Origin: Berberis thunbergii
Lineage: Eukaryota > Streptophyta > Magnoliopsida > Ranunculales > Berberidaceae
Direction of reading: 5' to 3'
Assembly: GCA_003290165.1 (NCBI GenBank)
Contig: QNQO01005892.1
Span: 62,001 to 126,000 of the forward strand
DNA length: 64,000 nt
The first letter of the stretch is position 1; each line of letters starts with the position of its first letter. The translations under genes and the position numbers were made by a program. Under the pieces are notes generated by a model. That model worked only from the letters and a program-made list of their open reading frames with translations, was not told the origin of the DNA and searched no databases. Shown here piece after piece: positions 8,595-21,087 of the stretch.

Positions 8595-10729
8595 TATTTT
8601 TTTATTTTTAGTTTTCAAAAAACTTTCTACATCATTCAAACAAGTTTCATTTCCTTTCCTTGAGAGGGAGGTTTAGCATACCATTGTTATTGGGTTGAAT
8701 TAATCTGAGTAATTTTGAAAACTAGGAATGGAGGGAAGGAAGTAAAGTAATTAAATTGAGAAAAAAATAAAGACAAATAAATTTAAGACCTTACCTTTTA
8801 TTGCATTAAAAAAAACTCATGTAACCTTGACTTGATAAAATAAAACTCTAACAGTTGGAGATCCAAGTTATGCTAGAGATATGTGACATGAAAGATGTCT
8901 CCAAGATTTTGAAGGCTTTTTATAATGTACTCCTCCAAAGCTAGAAATGGGAAAACCCTTGATTATACTCTAAATCATATCATATAAAATCATAGGAGTC
9001 ATAATTAGGGAGAGATAGATCAAAAGAGTCATAATTGGAGGTCGATACATCTACACATGTTTGCATTATGAGACACAACTCAAGCAATGGAATATGCTTT
9101 AATTTATAATTTGTAATATGCTTTAATTTATAATTTATTTGCTTTGGAATATGCTTTATTGATTGAATGTTTCAGACTTGACATTTTTATCCTGAAAGTT
9201 GACGTATGCTCCATTAAAATCACCACCAATTTGAATCAAATCATGATTTCAATGGAAATTAAACTTTTGATCCACATGTGACATGAATATAACCAAATGT
9301 CTCGAATTTTGTATTTTTTTATTGATTTATTGCAAAAGCATGAGAATAATCAAATTAAACTAAAATTCATTATCTTTAAATATTTATAGGGAATAATACG
9401 AGACTAATTGGGGTGAAAATTTAATGGTTTTTTGTGTTTATTAGAACACACCAAATCACTAGTTCTAGAATTGCCTAATTCACTAAATGGTTTTTTTGTG
9501 TCTATTAGAACACACCAAATCACTAGTTCTAGAATTGCTAATTCACTAAAACTTTTACCATTGAGTGTGATGCATGTGTCGTTGGAATTGAAGGTTGGCA
9601 AAAACCCTCAGACTACAAAATTGAGTATAAAAATGGGTTGCTAGTCATGTGGTTGATGGTTTGTCTCGACGCTCCGAGTTTAAATGTTCAACTATAACTT
9701 TTTCCCAACTTGATTGGTGAGGTGAAATACAAAAAGAAGTTCAAAATAATAAATTTTTATCAAAGATACATGAGATTGTTGAAAATGTATTTGTGAATTA
9801 TGTCAAAACAGTGTAAAAATGTACGGTGGAATTATAAATTGTATATCAAGTATTGGGATTAAGTCTATGTCTTTATAAATATCATTTAAATATTATCCTA
9901 CTTTTGATGACCATTGTCAAAGGATTAGAAGATTGAAGTCAATTAATGAAGACAAGTCACAGCTATGAAAACAAAAACAAGTCAGGTCAACAAATTCAAA
10001 AATGAAATTCTCTAAAAATTACTCAAGACTTGAAATTCATATTCAAAATTTGAATTTAGAGATATATCTCATGATGATGGAATATTCTCTTATGAGACAT
10101 GTCTATGTGCTTAATAGACAAGTCCATGTACTTGTCAAAGTACCTTGCTTTCATGACTAAGCAATGTCTTTTGTTTGAAAAAAGAAATATGGGCTAAGCA
10201 AAGTCGATTTCACCCCAGGATGGGTAATTTTAGTAGGCGACTTTTCTGATAAAGCAAGGAGCCAATTTGATTCTAGTCGTTCTTAAAAGCAGATAATGAT
10301 GCAAACAAAGTTGACTTCACCCTTTTCAATTGAGCCTTAAATGGGGCTCAAGAGCATTTACTTGGATCCATCTCTCATGTTTTCAAATTCTTTAAGTCGT
10401 CGTTCTATCCCTTTTTGGCCTTCCTTTTGAGAGACCCATTCATCCAATCAACACTCTTATCCCTTGTGAGAGATCTATGGTTTTAGAAAAAAAAATTATC
10501 CTCTCTTTCATGGGCAATTTGGTTATCCAAAAGCAACTTTCTATTGGTATACGCCTCATTTGAAGAGTTGTTGAGCCTTCAACCACTTCATCTCATCCTT
10601 GACTTAAGCTTCCATCTTCCATTGAGTAAGGAAGTGAATGTAAAAGAGATTTTAAGGCTATTTATCTGAAAAACAAGTGTCACTTGAAGAGAAAAACCCT
10701 TAAATTGTTAGTTGCTTGCCTAAACTACT
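7613..10729. other. AT-rich spacer between the wound-induced gene and the Athila element
   Basis: I see no gene. It contains T-rich runs (8560-8610), a short direct tandem duplication (9425-9550) and many short frames with no motif. The first few hundred bases are probably upstream sequence of the wound-induced gene. CACGTG-like words (cacgtgcgtggg near 7670) are present but their role is unknown. Confidence 0.4.
9425..9550. repeat. Tandem duplication of about 67 bp
   Basis: Two adjacent copies of a unit containing ttagaacacaccaaatcact, agttctagaattgc and taattcactaaa, differing by one or two bases. The near identity suggests a recent slippage or unequal-crossover event. The local ORFs on both strands come from this repeat. 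Confidence 0.85.
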
Positions 10730-11604
10730 TGACATTCACATAATTATTATATAAATATCTACTAATTGTATTTGTTGTATTTCAAATATCGTATTTTATT
10801 CTAATTGTTTCATTTTTTATGTTTTTGCAAGAATAGGAGCTTAAACGATGAAATCGCATTAGCGCGATGAGTTTCGAAGAACTAGTCCGAAGTGGTGCGG
10901 ACGGTGAAATTGATGATAAAGCCCAAGCTGAAAATTGACCTGAAAACCCAAACTCCCCCTTTTCTTAACCAAAACCCAAACCCAACCAACCAAGGGAAAG
11001 AGAAAAAAAACCCTATTTAATTGATTTTGCTCCCTTCTCTTCTGGACCTCTATCTCTTTTCATGTCCCTTTCTTTTTCCTATCTTTTTCCAGCCACCAAC
11101 ACCATTTCATCGTCCACCCTTCCAGCGATTCTCACTAGCTAGAAAGACCAACAACCATCCCACCACATAGCTAATCTCGACCTCGCCTCCACAACACATC
11201 CTCCATCTCGACATCTCCTCCTCCCCTGATTCCTCTATTCATTGTTAATCTCTCTACCACCACCATCTATGTCTCACCATCCCTGTCGCAAAACGCACTC
11301 AGAAACAACACATGTACAACCTCACGCCTTCACCCACCTTTACGCAACTTCTCTCGTCTTTCCTCTCTTCATAAACTGGCCACCACCTCTCTCGACCTCT
11401 TGTTATCCTCTTCCTTCTAACCAATTCAGAACCAAGTCATTCCCCCATCTCTTATCTTTTTTTTGTCGCAGCAACTAACGAGAACCAGCAACAAAAATTG
11501 CAAGAAGTAGAGTTTCCCCTTTTCAACGCCACATACACCTCCCTCCATTAGACCTCCATTTTTCCTTCTCAATTCCATATCACCCCTACTCTGTTTATCA
11601 CCCT

Positions 11605-12259
11605 TATGGATGCAAATTTCCGTCACATCACGTGTTGATCACGCAGAGCAATCTACATAAGATAGAATCACGTGCTGATCATGTGGAGTAATCTGCATAA
11701 GATAAAAGTTAATTCTTGACACCGGTGTGGTGCTTGACATGGGGACTCTGATGCCATAGTTAGAACAATGCTTATATCTTTATATTTGAAGAGAGAATTT
11801 TGAATCAAGAAAGAGTTACCTCCAGATGGCTTTGTGTTTGGCTATTTATAGAGGTAGAACAAATAAGTTGCTAGCAGATGAGTGAGACATATGGCAGATG
11901 AGTGAGACACGAGGCAGATTAGTGAGACACGTGGCAGATGAGTGAGTCATCTGCTTGGAGGCGGTTGTAACTTCCCTTAGGTAGTTGTAACTTCTGTAGA
12001 TAGTTGTAACCTCCTGTTGGCTGTTGTAACTTCCTGTTTGAGTCACCTCTCCTGCAAGCTTGGGTGCTCAACTGAGCATGGTGGTCAGTCCCGAACACTA
12101 CTCTACTAAGAAAGAAATGTTTTACTGAGTTGCATTGGGCCCAAACTTGGGCTTTTTCTACTAATAACTTTCATGGGTAATATTCAGGCTTCTCGAGAGC
12201 GTCTCAAATCTTTGGGCTTCCTTTTCCTATTGGGCCAAGGAATATTTTTGGCTCCCACA
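11605..12259 (-). repeat. 3' LTR of element D
   Basis: On the minus strand it starts TGTGGGAGCCAAAAAT and ends in the GACGGAAATTTGCATCC block shared by all four D/E LTRs. The minus-strand TATA box CTATAAATAGC lies at 11841-11851. The purine tract GATGAGGGGCATT touches the 12259 end, in the correct place for plus-strand priming. Confidence 0.85.
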
Positions 12260-13454
12260 AATGCCCCTCATCTTTTTTGCTTTTGAGTTGACTGTTTTTC
12301 TTATCCTTTTTACTTAAAAGCATAAACAATGTATTTTCACTGATGAGCCCAGCCAAAAATAGAATTAAAATGCTCGTAATTTGGCTGACTTGTCTGATTT
12401 TATTGATACAAGTAAAGGATCTACATGTAAAGGCTTCTGTTGTTGTTGAAATGTAGTCTGCTGAAGACAAAATGATCTACATGTTGAAGCGTTTGGTGCA
12501 AATGAGGTGGTCTACCAGATGAGTCATACATAGTCATTTCATAGGTTCTTGGACTTCGTCCAAATAGAGGATCATCCATAGGTGAATAAAACAAGTCTTG
12601 CTCCAGCATCCTGGTGATTTGATGGCCCATTCTATATAAATGCCACATATCTTTGGGCTGACCAGCCCATGTTTCAACACGAGTTGAGGAGTTTTCATTT
12701 ATTGAAGGACGCAACACTGATCTACAGGCTGACTTTGTTTCCCCGGTTGAGGTGGGAGCGAATTTTACTATGAAATTTGCTAAGACTTGATCCTTTATAG
12801 TTGTCATTGGCCAGTAGATTTTGTTGAAGGACGCGACACTGATCTGCTAGCTGACTTTGTTTCCCGGGTTGAGAAAGACTTGAGCCTTTACAATTGTCCT
12901 CTGCCGGTAGATTTTGTTGAAGGATGAGACATTGATCTGCTAGCTGACTTTGTTTCCCCGGTTGATGAGAGAATGAATTATGCAAAAGCTTGATCCTTTA
13001 AAGTTGTGTTCGGCCAGTAGATCAAGTTATATTGACCAGTAGATCAAGTTGTATCTGGGAGGAAGTTGTGCCCCAACTCTTCGTTGGTGAGAACTAAGCT
13101 AACTGCTGCGTTTGAAACTGCAAAGTAGATGTATAGGTTCTCTCCTGGATTTTTCTACTGATCTACTCAAGAATCGATCCAAAGTTGTTGCTCTACTAGT
13201 GAGACTTTGAATTTCTTTTGGAGTTGATGGTGACTTCATGTCAAGTTGTCGTCTTCTTTGCTTTTATGATCCCCAAACTTTGTGTATGTTTGTTGGGTAA
13301 ACTGATTTAGAAATATTTGCATTAAGGGCACAAAAATTTGATGGGCTTCTTTCATGAGTTTTCAATATGCTTAAGTCGGCATTTAAGCATAACTTGAGAA
13401 AATTAATCATGGATTTAAATCTATTTATCTTGGAAATTTCACCGGAAATATTGT

Positions 13455-13845
13455 GTGATCTACTGACCATTTGACAAAACTTAAAGAGATTTAAGTAGTC
13501 CAGAGTAAGATGCTTCTATGCTTAGTGATTGATTAATTGAATTACCCACTCACGGATAGTGACATTCTCTACTGAGGTGTGATCCTTTACTGAGGCATTT
13601 GGTTTGTGTACTCTGCTGATCACTTAACTAAACTTAAACGAATTTAAGTAGTCTTGAGTAAGATGTTTTTATGCATTGAATTACCCACTTATGAAAAGTG
13701 GCATCCTCTACTAAGGCATTTTGCTTGTGTGGTTTGCTGACCAATTGACTAAACTTAAATGAATTTAAATAGTCTCGAGTAAGATGCTTTTATGCATTGA
13801 ATTACCCACTTACGTAGAGTGTCATCCTCTACTGAGGTGTACATA
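13455..13845 (-). repeat. Three tandem units of about 120 bp in the 3' region of D
   Basis: Units share gaattacccact, gtaagatgctttta and a block around aaacttaaatgaatttaaat. The same array, in the other orientation, lies at 19685-20045 in element E. Confidence 0.8.
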
Positions 13846-14293
13846 AATATTTGTAGTTATGAATGACTTCTACTGTATGACATGTAGAACGAATTCTCGT
13901 ATTTCCCTATTTCAACTGAGGAATGTGTGTTCTTTGCTGAAAAACAAATAATGTATCATCTGCTGTGGTATATGTAAACATTTGTTCAGATCTTTTTTTT
14001 GCAGGTATTCTTTCATTGATGGTTGTCGGCCAAGGTTGGTTCTTCTCGTAGAGGATTTGATTGACTGAAATGAAGAACACTGTGTATGTTCTACCGGATG
14101 AGGAGTCTCTTGTTGAAGAGATAAAATACAATAAACAAATAAAATACAATCAAGTTCTTCTTTCATGTACAAATAAAATACAATCAAGTTCTTCTTACAT
14201 GTACATTGCATTTTTTTCTAAGAAGTTAAAACCGAAAAAGCTAGGACGCCTCAACTTCAATCTACTTTGTGAAATGGGCAGTTGCCACAATAA

Positions 14294-15867
14294 TCAGATT
14301 CTTCTGCGCCGGAGAGTTTGATTGATCGGAAAAGTGAGCTCTGTGTATGTTTTACTGCTTGAGGAGTCTCTTGATGGGGAGCATGTTCTACGTTTGTCAC
14401 CATTTTCTTTAACCTTTTTCTGATCTACATTTGTTTGTACATGTTGACTATCTTTCTCAGGTATATCTGGTGCCTTAGCACTATTTTTTTCGTCATCCCA
14501 CAATGCATACGTTCTACCATGGTAAAGATTTCGGTAAGAGTTTTGCCAGGTCAATTTGCCATACAATATGTGATCTGCTGGCAAACCCTTCTTGAAAGCT
14601 AATGATGCAATTTGGTCATCACACCCATTTATGCTCGCCCTTTCTGCCTTAAATATTTTGATGAAGTCTCAAAGAGTTTCATTTGGATTTTTCTTTATGT
14701 TAAAAAAGTAGTTAGCATGTTTTTTATGGTTTGATAGAATGAATACTCTTTTGTGAAAATAAAGGAGAACTCTCCAAAATTGTTGGTCGACTGAGGGGCC
14801 CAAGTGTGAAACCAATCTTGGGCCACTCCTTGTAAAGTCATTGCAAATATTTTGCACATAAGTGGGTCATTATTTTGTGTAGAGTCACGAGACTTCGAAA
14901 ATGCTTCAAGTGGATCTCAGGATCAGAATCTCCTTTGAAAGGTGTAAAGGTTGGTATGGTAAACTTTGCTAGTGGAGGATCCCCTTCAATGTCATTTGTA
15001 AAAGGTGAAGTGTTTACCAAGGCCACCTCTCTGTGCAGAGTATCATTTGGATTTCTCATAACTTGTAAATTCATCAACTGCTGTTTGACCATTCGTGCCA
15101 CATCATCTGCTCCCAAGGGCTTGTGTGTATCCTGTTGATCGGCCGTATTGTGATTTCGATTCTGATTATTTGTAGTAAATGAATCCTCATATTCTGAATT
15201 TGATTGTGACTTACCTGCATGTAAGTGAGGTAGAGTCTCAATAGGATTCACCTAAAGGCTCCTCTTGATTTGACGAGCCTTTGAATGTTGGATGTGGGAC
15301 AAATCAGTGTAGTGATCTAGATCTGGTCCCTTGCGTTATTCGCATCCATCGGAATTATGTCTTCTGTGCCGATCACTTATATTGGGTGTAGTCTACGGTC
15401 CTAGCCTTGAGTGCACAGTTGCTTGGGAGCCCAACCTTGAGAAGACTCCCTTTGAGGTCTGAGTCTAGAGTGCACATTTACTCGTGGCCCTAATCTCGAA
15501 TGAATGCTTCCAGATGGATTGTTTCCCTTTGATGGATGACTACTTCCACTTCTATGCGCATGATCTATTGGTAGACGGTGATGTGTCGTCTGCCTTGGTT
15601 GTTAGCTCACTAATTGCTTTACCACCTGGGTTTGTTCTTCTAATATTTTGGTCAGATTGGCGATTTGACGTGCAAGATTTTCTTGTTATGTCATCCCCAT
15701 TTGGCTTGTGGCAGAAGATTGCGATTGATGGTCAGCAGGTGATGGCAGACACACTATCAGTGGCTGTCTGACCGGTAATGCTGAACCCGTGATGACTATG
15801 GCCACCTAATACGAGTAGAATACCTTGTAACATTATTTTTGCTAGTTTGTTTTCGAGTTCCCACCAT
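14294..15867 (-). pseudogene. Gag of element D, broken
   Basis: It starts with MVGTRKQTR at 15867 and continues in several frames with stops. Readable pieces are 15251-14838, containing TPTFTPFKGDSDPEIHLKHF (a Retrotrans_gag-type capsid motif), and 14584-14294, containing ALWDDEKN and a short basic tail ending TLRRRRI. No CCHC zinc knuckle was seen. The protein would package element RNA into particles; here frameshifts and nonsense changes prevent that. The matching gag in E is better preserved. Confidence 0.75.
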
Positions 15868-15990
15868 TGTATTGAATTGAAAATAAAAGTGTTTGTGAAT
15901 GAAATTGAAACTGAATTAATGAAATTTTTTTTGTGAATGGAAGAGAGCATGCAATGAGTTTGATTCAAACTCTCATTGAAAGCACCAATT

Positions 15991-16619
15991 TGTGGATGCA
16001 AATTTCCGTCGGATCACGTGCTGATCATGCAAATCAATCTGCATAAGATAGAATCACGTGCTGATCACGTGGAGTAATTTGCAGAAGATAGAAGTTAATT
16101 CTTGACACCGGTGTGGTGCCTGCCACGGGGACTCCGATACCAAAGTTAGAACAATGCTTATATCTCTATATTTAAAGAGAGAATTCTGAATCAAGAAAGA
16201 GTTATCTCCTGATGGCTTTGTGTTTGGCTATTTATAGAGGCAGAACAAATAAATTGCTGGCAGATGAGTGAGACACATGGCAGATGAGTGAGACACATGG
16301 AAAATTAGTGAGACACATGGCAGATGAGTGAGTCATCTGCTTGGAGGCGGTTGTAACTTCTCTTAGGTAGTTGTAACTTCCGTAGATAGTTGTAACCTTT
16401 TGTTGGCGGTTGTAACTTTCCGTTTTGAGTCACCTCTCCTGCAAGCTTGGGTGCTCAGCTGAGCATGGTGGTCAGCGTTGAACACTACTCCTTCCTGAGA
16501 AAGAAATGTTCTACTGAGTTGCATTGGGACCAAACTTGGGCTTTCTCTACTTGTAACTTTCATGGGTAATATTTGGCTTCCTTTTCCTATTGGGCTAAGG
16601 ATTATTTTTGGCTCCCACA
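15991..16619 (-). repeat. 5' LTR of element D
   Basis: Plus-strand ends are TGTGGATGCAAATTT (15991) and GGCTCCCACA (16619). A TATA box on the minus strand lies at 16228-16236. Next to the inner end is a primer-binding site reading TTGGTGCTTTCAATGAGAG on the minus strand. The LTR contains repeated ggttgtaacttc words (about 16350-16430). Confidence 0.87.
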
Positions 16620-16864
16620 ACCTCTCTCGCAGGAATCATCCCGCAGGATGGAACACGCAGATAATTCAAGGAAGACGTGGAACAGAGAGGAAGAATAAGA
16701 GATTTTGGGAGGGAACCAACAGTTTAAAAAAAAATGTTGGCTATTTGCACTTGGCCTATTTGCTCTATACCACCACACAACCTAGTGTCCATTGAAAAGG
16801 AGATGTTCGCCCTCGCAATCTCCATGACCACCTCCACCATGATCTTCAAAACACCTAGCTAAGG

Positions 16865-17553
16865 TGTGGGAGCCAAAAAAAAAACCCTTAGCCCAACAGG
16901 ATAGAAAAGCACAAAGATTTGGGTTGTTTCTGAAAAGCCAAAAAATTACCCATGAAAAGCCCAGTACAGCTCACCAGAATACTCTTTTCTCAGCAGAGGA
17001 GTAGTGTTCAGCGCTGACCACCATGCTCAGCTGATTACACAAGCTTGAAAGAGAGTTATCATCAAACTGGAAGTTACAACGGCCAACGGGAGGTTACAAC
17101 TACCAGAGAGAAGTTACAAGCAATTAAGAGAAGTTACAACTACCTAGGAGGAGTTACAACCGCTTGGAAGCAGATCACTCCCTTATCTGCAACGTGTCTC
17201 ACTCATCTAAGAGTTACAACCGCTTGCAAGCAGATAACTCACTCATCTGCCACGTGTCTCACTCATCTGCTAGCAGTTTACTCGATCTGCCTGTATAAAT
17301 AATTAAACACAAAGCCATCTGGAGGTAACTCTTTTCTTGATTCAGAATTCTCTCTTCAAATATAGAGACAAACATTTTTTTTGAAGACATTGTTCTAACT
17401 TTGGCATCGGAGTCCTTGTGGCAGGCACCACACCAGTGTCAAGAATTGACTTCTATCTTATGCACATTACTCCACGTGGTTAGCACGTGATTCTATCTTA
17501 TGCAGATTGCTCAGAATGATTAGTACGTGATCTGACGGAAATTTGCATCCACA
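16865..17553 (+). repeat. 5' LTR of element E
   Basis: It begins TGTGGGAGCC and ends GCATCCACA, with TATAAAT at 17294-17300. The U3 part has six to eight copies of a ggagttacaac-type word at roughly 20-25-bp spacing (17070-17235) and a CACGTG motif near 17253. A second pair of cacgtg-like words lies near the end (17473-17490). Confidence 0.9.
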
Positions 17554-17555
17554 AA

Positions 17556-17575
17556 TTGGTGCTTTCAATGAGAAC
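17556..17575 (+). promoter_or_regulatory. Primer-binding site of element E
   Basis: TTGGTGCTTTCAATGAGAAC lies two bases after the 5' LTR. The TTGGTGCTTTCA form is common in plant gypsy elements and occurs in the same place in element D. I cannot assign the priming tRNA with certainty. Confidence 0.7.
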
Positions 17576-17679
17576 TTGAATCAAACTCACTGCATGCTCT
17601 CTTCCATTCACAAAAAAAAGACTTTCATTCATTTAGGTCCAATTTCATTCACAAACACTTTTATTTTCAATTCAATACA

Positions 17680-19290
17680 ATGGTGGGAACTCGAAAACAA
17701 ACTAGAAAAATAATTTTACAAGGTATTCTGCTCGTACTAGGCTACCATCGTCATCACGGATTCAGCCGTTACCAGTCAGATAGCCACTGATAGTGGGTCT
17801 GCCACCACTCGCTGACCATCAATCGCAACCTTCTGCCACAAGCCAAATGGAGATGACACAACAAGAAAATCTTGCAGGTCAGATCGCCAATCTAACCAAA
17901 ATATTGGAAGAACAAACCCAGGTGGTAGAGCGATTAGTGAGCGGACAAACAAGGCAGAAGACACAACGCCGTCTACTAGCAGATCATGCGCATAGAAGTG
18001 GAAGTAGTCATCCATCAAAGGGAAACAATCCCTCTGGAAGCATTCATTCGAGATTAGGGTCACAAGTAAATGTGCACTCTAGGCTCGGACCTCAAAGGGG
18101 AGTCTTCTCAAGGTTGGGCTCCCAAACAACTGTGTACTCAAGGCTAGGACCGCAGACTACACCCATTATAAGTAGTCGGCGCAGAAGACATAATTCCGAT
18201 GGATGCGAACAATGTAGGGGACCAGATCTAGATCACTACACTGATTTGTCCCACGTTTCACAGTCAGAGGCTCGTCAAATCAAGAAAAGCCTTCAAATGA
18301 ATCCTATTGAGACTTTACATCACTCACATGCAAGTAAATCACAATCAAATTCAGAATATAAGGAGTCGTTTACCGCAGATAATCAGAATCGAAATCACCA
18401 TAAGGCTTATCAGCAGGATACACACAAGTCCTTGGGACCAGATGATGTGGCACGAATGATCAAAGAGCAGTTGATGAATTTACAAGTTATGAGAAATCCA
18501 GATGATACTCTGCGTAGAAAGGTAGCCTTGGTGAACACTTCATCTTTTACATATAACATCGAAGAGGCTCCTCCACCAGCAAGGTTTACCACACCAACTT
18601 TTACCCCTTTTAAAGGAGATTCTGATCCTGAGAGGCACTTGAAGCATTTTCGAAATGTCATGACTCTACACAAAAGTGATGATCCGCTTATGTGCAAAAT
18701 ATTTGCTATGACTTTATAGAGAGTAGCCCAAGATTTGTTTCACACCTTGACCCCTCAGTCGATCAACAACTTTGGAGATCTATCCCTTGTCTTCACAAAA
18801 GAATATTCATCTTACCGAACTGTCAAAAGGCATGCTGACCATCTCTTCAACATGAAGAAGAAGTCAAATGAATTGCTCAGAGACTTCATTAAAAGATTCA
18901 AGGTAGAAAAAGCAAGCATAGTTGGGTGTGATGATCAAATTGTGTCCTCAGTTTTCAGGAAGGGTTTGCCCGCTGATCACCCATTGTATGGCGAGCTGAC
19001 CATGAAACCAGGTAAAACTCTTGTAGAAGTCTTTACCATGGCAGAATGTTGTGCATTGTGGGACGATGAAAAAAAATATTGCTAAGGTATCTTATGTGTT
19101 CAAGAAGGATAGCCAACCTACACAAAAGAATACAGATCAAAATGAGAGTTAAAAGAACAAGGGTGACAAGCGTAGAGCACGCTCTCCAGCAAAAGACTCA
19201 TCTACCAGTAGAGCATACACAGAGTTCTCAGTTCCAATCAATCAAACTCTCTGGCGCAGAAAAATCTGATGATTGTGGCAACCGACCATT
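17680..19290 (+). pseudogene. Gag of element E, nearly intact
   Basis: The start is MVGTRKQTRK at 17680; a frameshift follows near 17780. From 17793 one frame runs to 19085, broken only by a TAG at 18717-18719. Features in order: a Gln-rich helix-forming part (around 17850-17950), SRLG-containing short repeats (18040-18150), then the capsid core with FTPFKGDSDPERHLKHF (about 18600) and DFIKRFKVEKASI (about 18880). One extra A in a run near 19078 ends the frame; the basic tail (RRARSPAKD, NQTLWRRKI) follows in another frame to about 19270. No zinc knuckle or protease motif is present. Three small lesions make it non-functional as it stands. Confidence 0.82.
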
Positions 19291-19684
19291 TTGAAATTGA
19301 GGTGTCCTAGATTTTTCATTTTTAACTTCTTAGGAAAATAAATGCATTGTACATGTAAGAAAAACTTGGTTGTATTTTATCTGTTTATTGTATTTTATCT
19401 CTTCAACGAGAGACTCCTCATCTGGTAGAACATACACAATGTTCTCCATTTCGGTCAATCCAATTCTTTACAAGAAGAACCAATCTTGGCCGAAGAGACC
19501 GCCATCAATGAAAGAAGACCTGCAAAGAAAAGATCTGAACAAATATTTACATATATCACAGCAGATGATACATTATTTTACTTTTTACCAAAGAACACAC
19601 CTTCCTCAGTTGAAATAGGGAAGTATGAGAATTTGTTCTACATGTCATACAGCAGAAGACATTTCGAAATACAAATATTTATGT

Positions 19685-20045
19685 ACACCTTAGTAGAGGA
19701 TGGCACTCTACGTGAGTGGGTAATTCAATGCATAAAAGCATCTTACTCGAGACTACTTAAAGCCGTTTAAGTTTAGTCAATTAGTCAGTAGACAACACAA
19801 GCAAAATACCTCAGTACAGGATGACACTCTCCGTGAGTGGGTAATTAAATGCATAGAAGCATCTTGCTCAGGACTACTTAAATTCGTTTAAGTTTAGTCA
19901 AGTGGTCAGCAGACCACACATATATAATGCCTCAGTAGAGGATCACACTCTTCGTGAGTGGGTAATTCAATGCATAAAAGCATCTTACTTTGGACTACTT
20001 AAATCCGTTTAATTTTTGTCAAGTGGTCAGCAAATCACACAATAT
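19685..20045 (+). repeat. Three tandem units of about 120 bp in the 3' region of E
   Basis: Units share cgtgagtgggtaattcaatg, cataaaagcatctta and a block around gtttaagtttagtcaa. This is the same array as in element D. It lies between gag and the 3' LTR, the place where tandem repeats also sit in A, B and C. Confidence 0.85.
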
Positions 20046-21087
20046 TTCCATGCAATTTCGAAGATAAACAGATTTGAATCCATGAATAACTTTCTCAAGT
20101 TATGCTTAAATTCTGACGTAGCACATTGGAAACTCATGAATGAGGCCAATAAAGCTTTTGCGCTCTTAAAGAAAATAGTTATAAGTCAGCAGGCCAACAA
20201 ACGTATACAAAGTTTGGGGATCATAAAAGCAAAGAATAACACTATTTGATATGAAGTCACCATCAACTCCAAAAGAAATTCAAACTCTCACTAGTAGAGC
20301 AGCAGTTTTGGATCGATTCTTGAGTAGATCAGCAGACAAATCCAGGAGAGGACCTATACATCTGCTTGGCAGTTTCAAATGTAGCAGTTAGCTCAGTTTT
20401 CATCAGCAAAGAGTTAGGGGGCACAACTTCCTCTCGAATGCTTGTCAAAAACTCATGAAATGAGCCATAAAGTTGAGCCAATATGACTTAATCTACCGGC
20501 CGATGAAAAATATAAAGGCTCAAGCCTTAGCATAATTCGTTTCCTCCTCAACCGGGGAAACAAAATTGGCTAGCAGATCAGTGTCCCGTCCTTCAACAAA
20601 TGAAGACTCATCAACTCATACTAAAATAGCGGCAGGTCAGCCCAAAGATATGCCACTCCTCGACTTATGTTGAAACAGGGGTAGGTCAACCTAAAGATAT
20701 GTGAAATTTATAGGTACATGGGTCGCCAAATCATCGGGAAGCCAGAGCATGACTTGTTTTATTCACCTAAGGATGATCTTCTATTTGGACAAAGTCCAAG
20801 ATCCCCATGAAATGATTATGTATGAATCACCCGATAGATCATCTCATCTGCAGCAAAAGCAACTACATGCAGATCATTTTGTCTTCAACATACTACATTT
20901 CAACAACACCAGAAGCCTCTACATGCAGATCATTACTTGTATCAATAAAGACAGAAAAGTCAGCAAGATCATGGGCATTCTACTTCTATTTTTGGCAGGG
21001 CTCCTCAGTGAAAATACATCTCCCCTGCTTTTAAGTAAGAAGGAAAGAAAAACAGTCAACACAAAAGCAAAGGAGATGAGGGGCATT

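Larger units (their letters stand above)
11605..16619 (-). mobile_element. Element D: LTR retrotransposon with gag only (TR-GAG type)
   Basis: The 5.0-kb element reads on the minus strand: 5' LTR 15991-16619, primer-binding site about 15970-15988, gag 15867-14294, an untranslated region with tandem repeats, purine-rich tract next to 12260, and 3' LTR 11605-12259. No protease, RT or integrase can be found. It sits in the 5' LTR of Athila F. Flanks are ACCCT on the left and ACCTC on the right, compatible with a 5-bp target duplication that lost one C. It is closely related to E, 245 bp away in opposite orientation. Confidence 0.83.
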
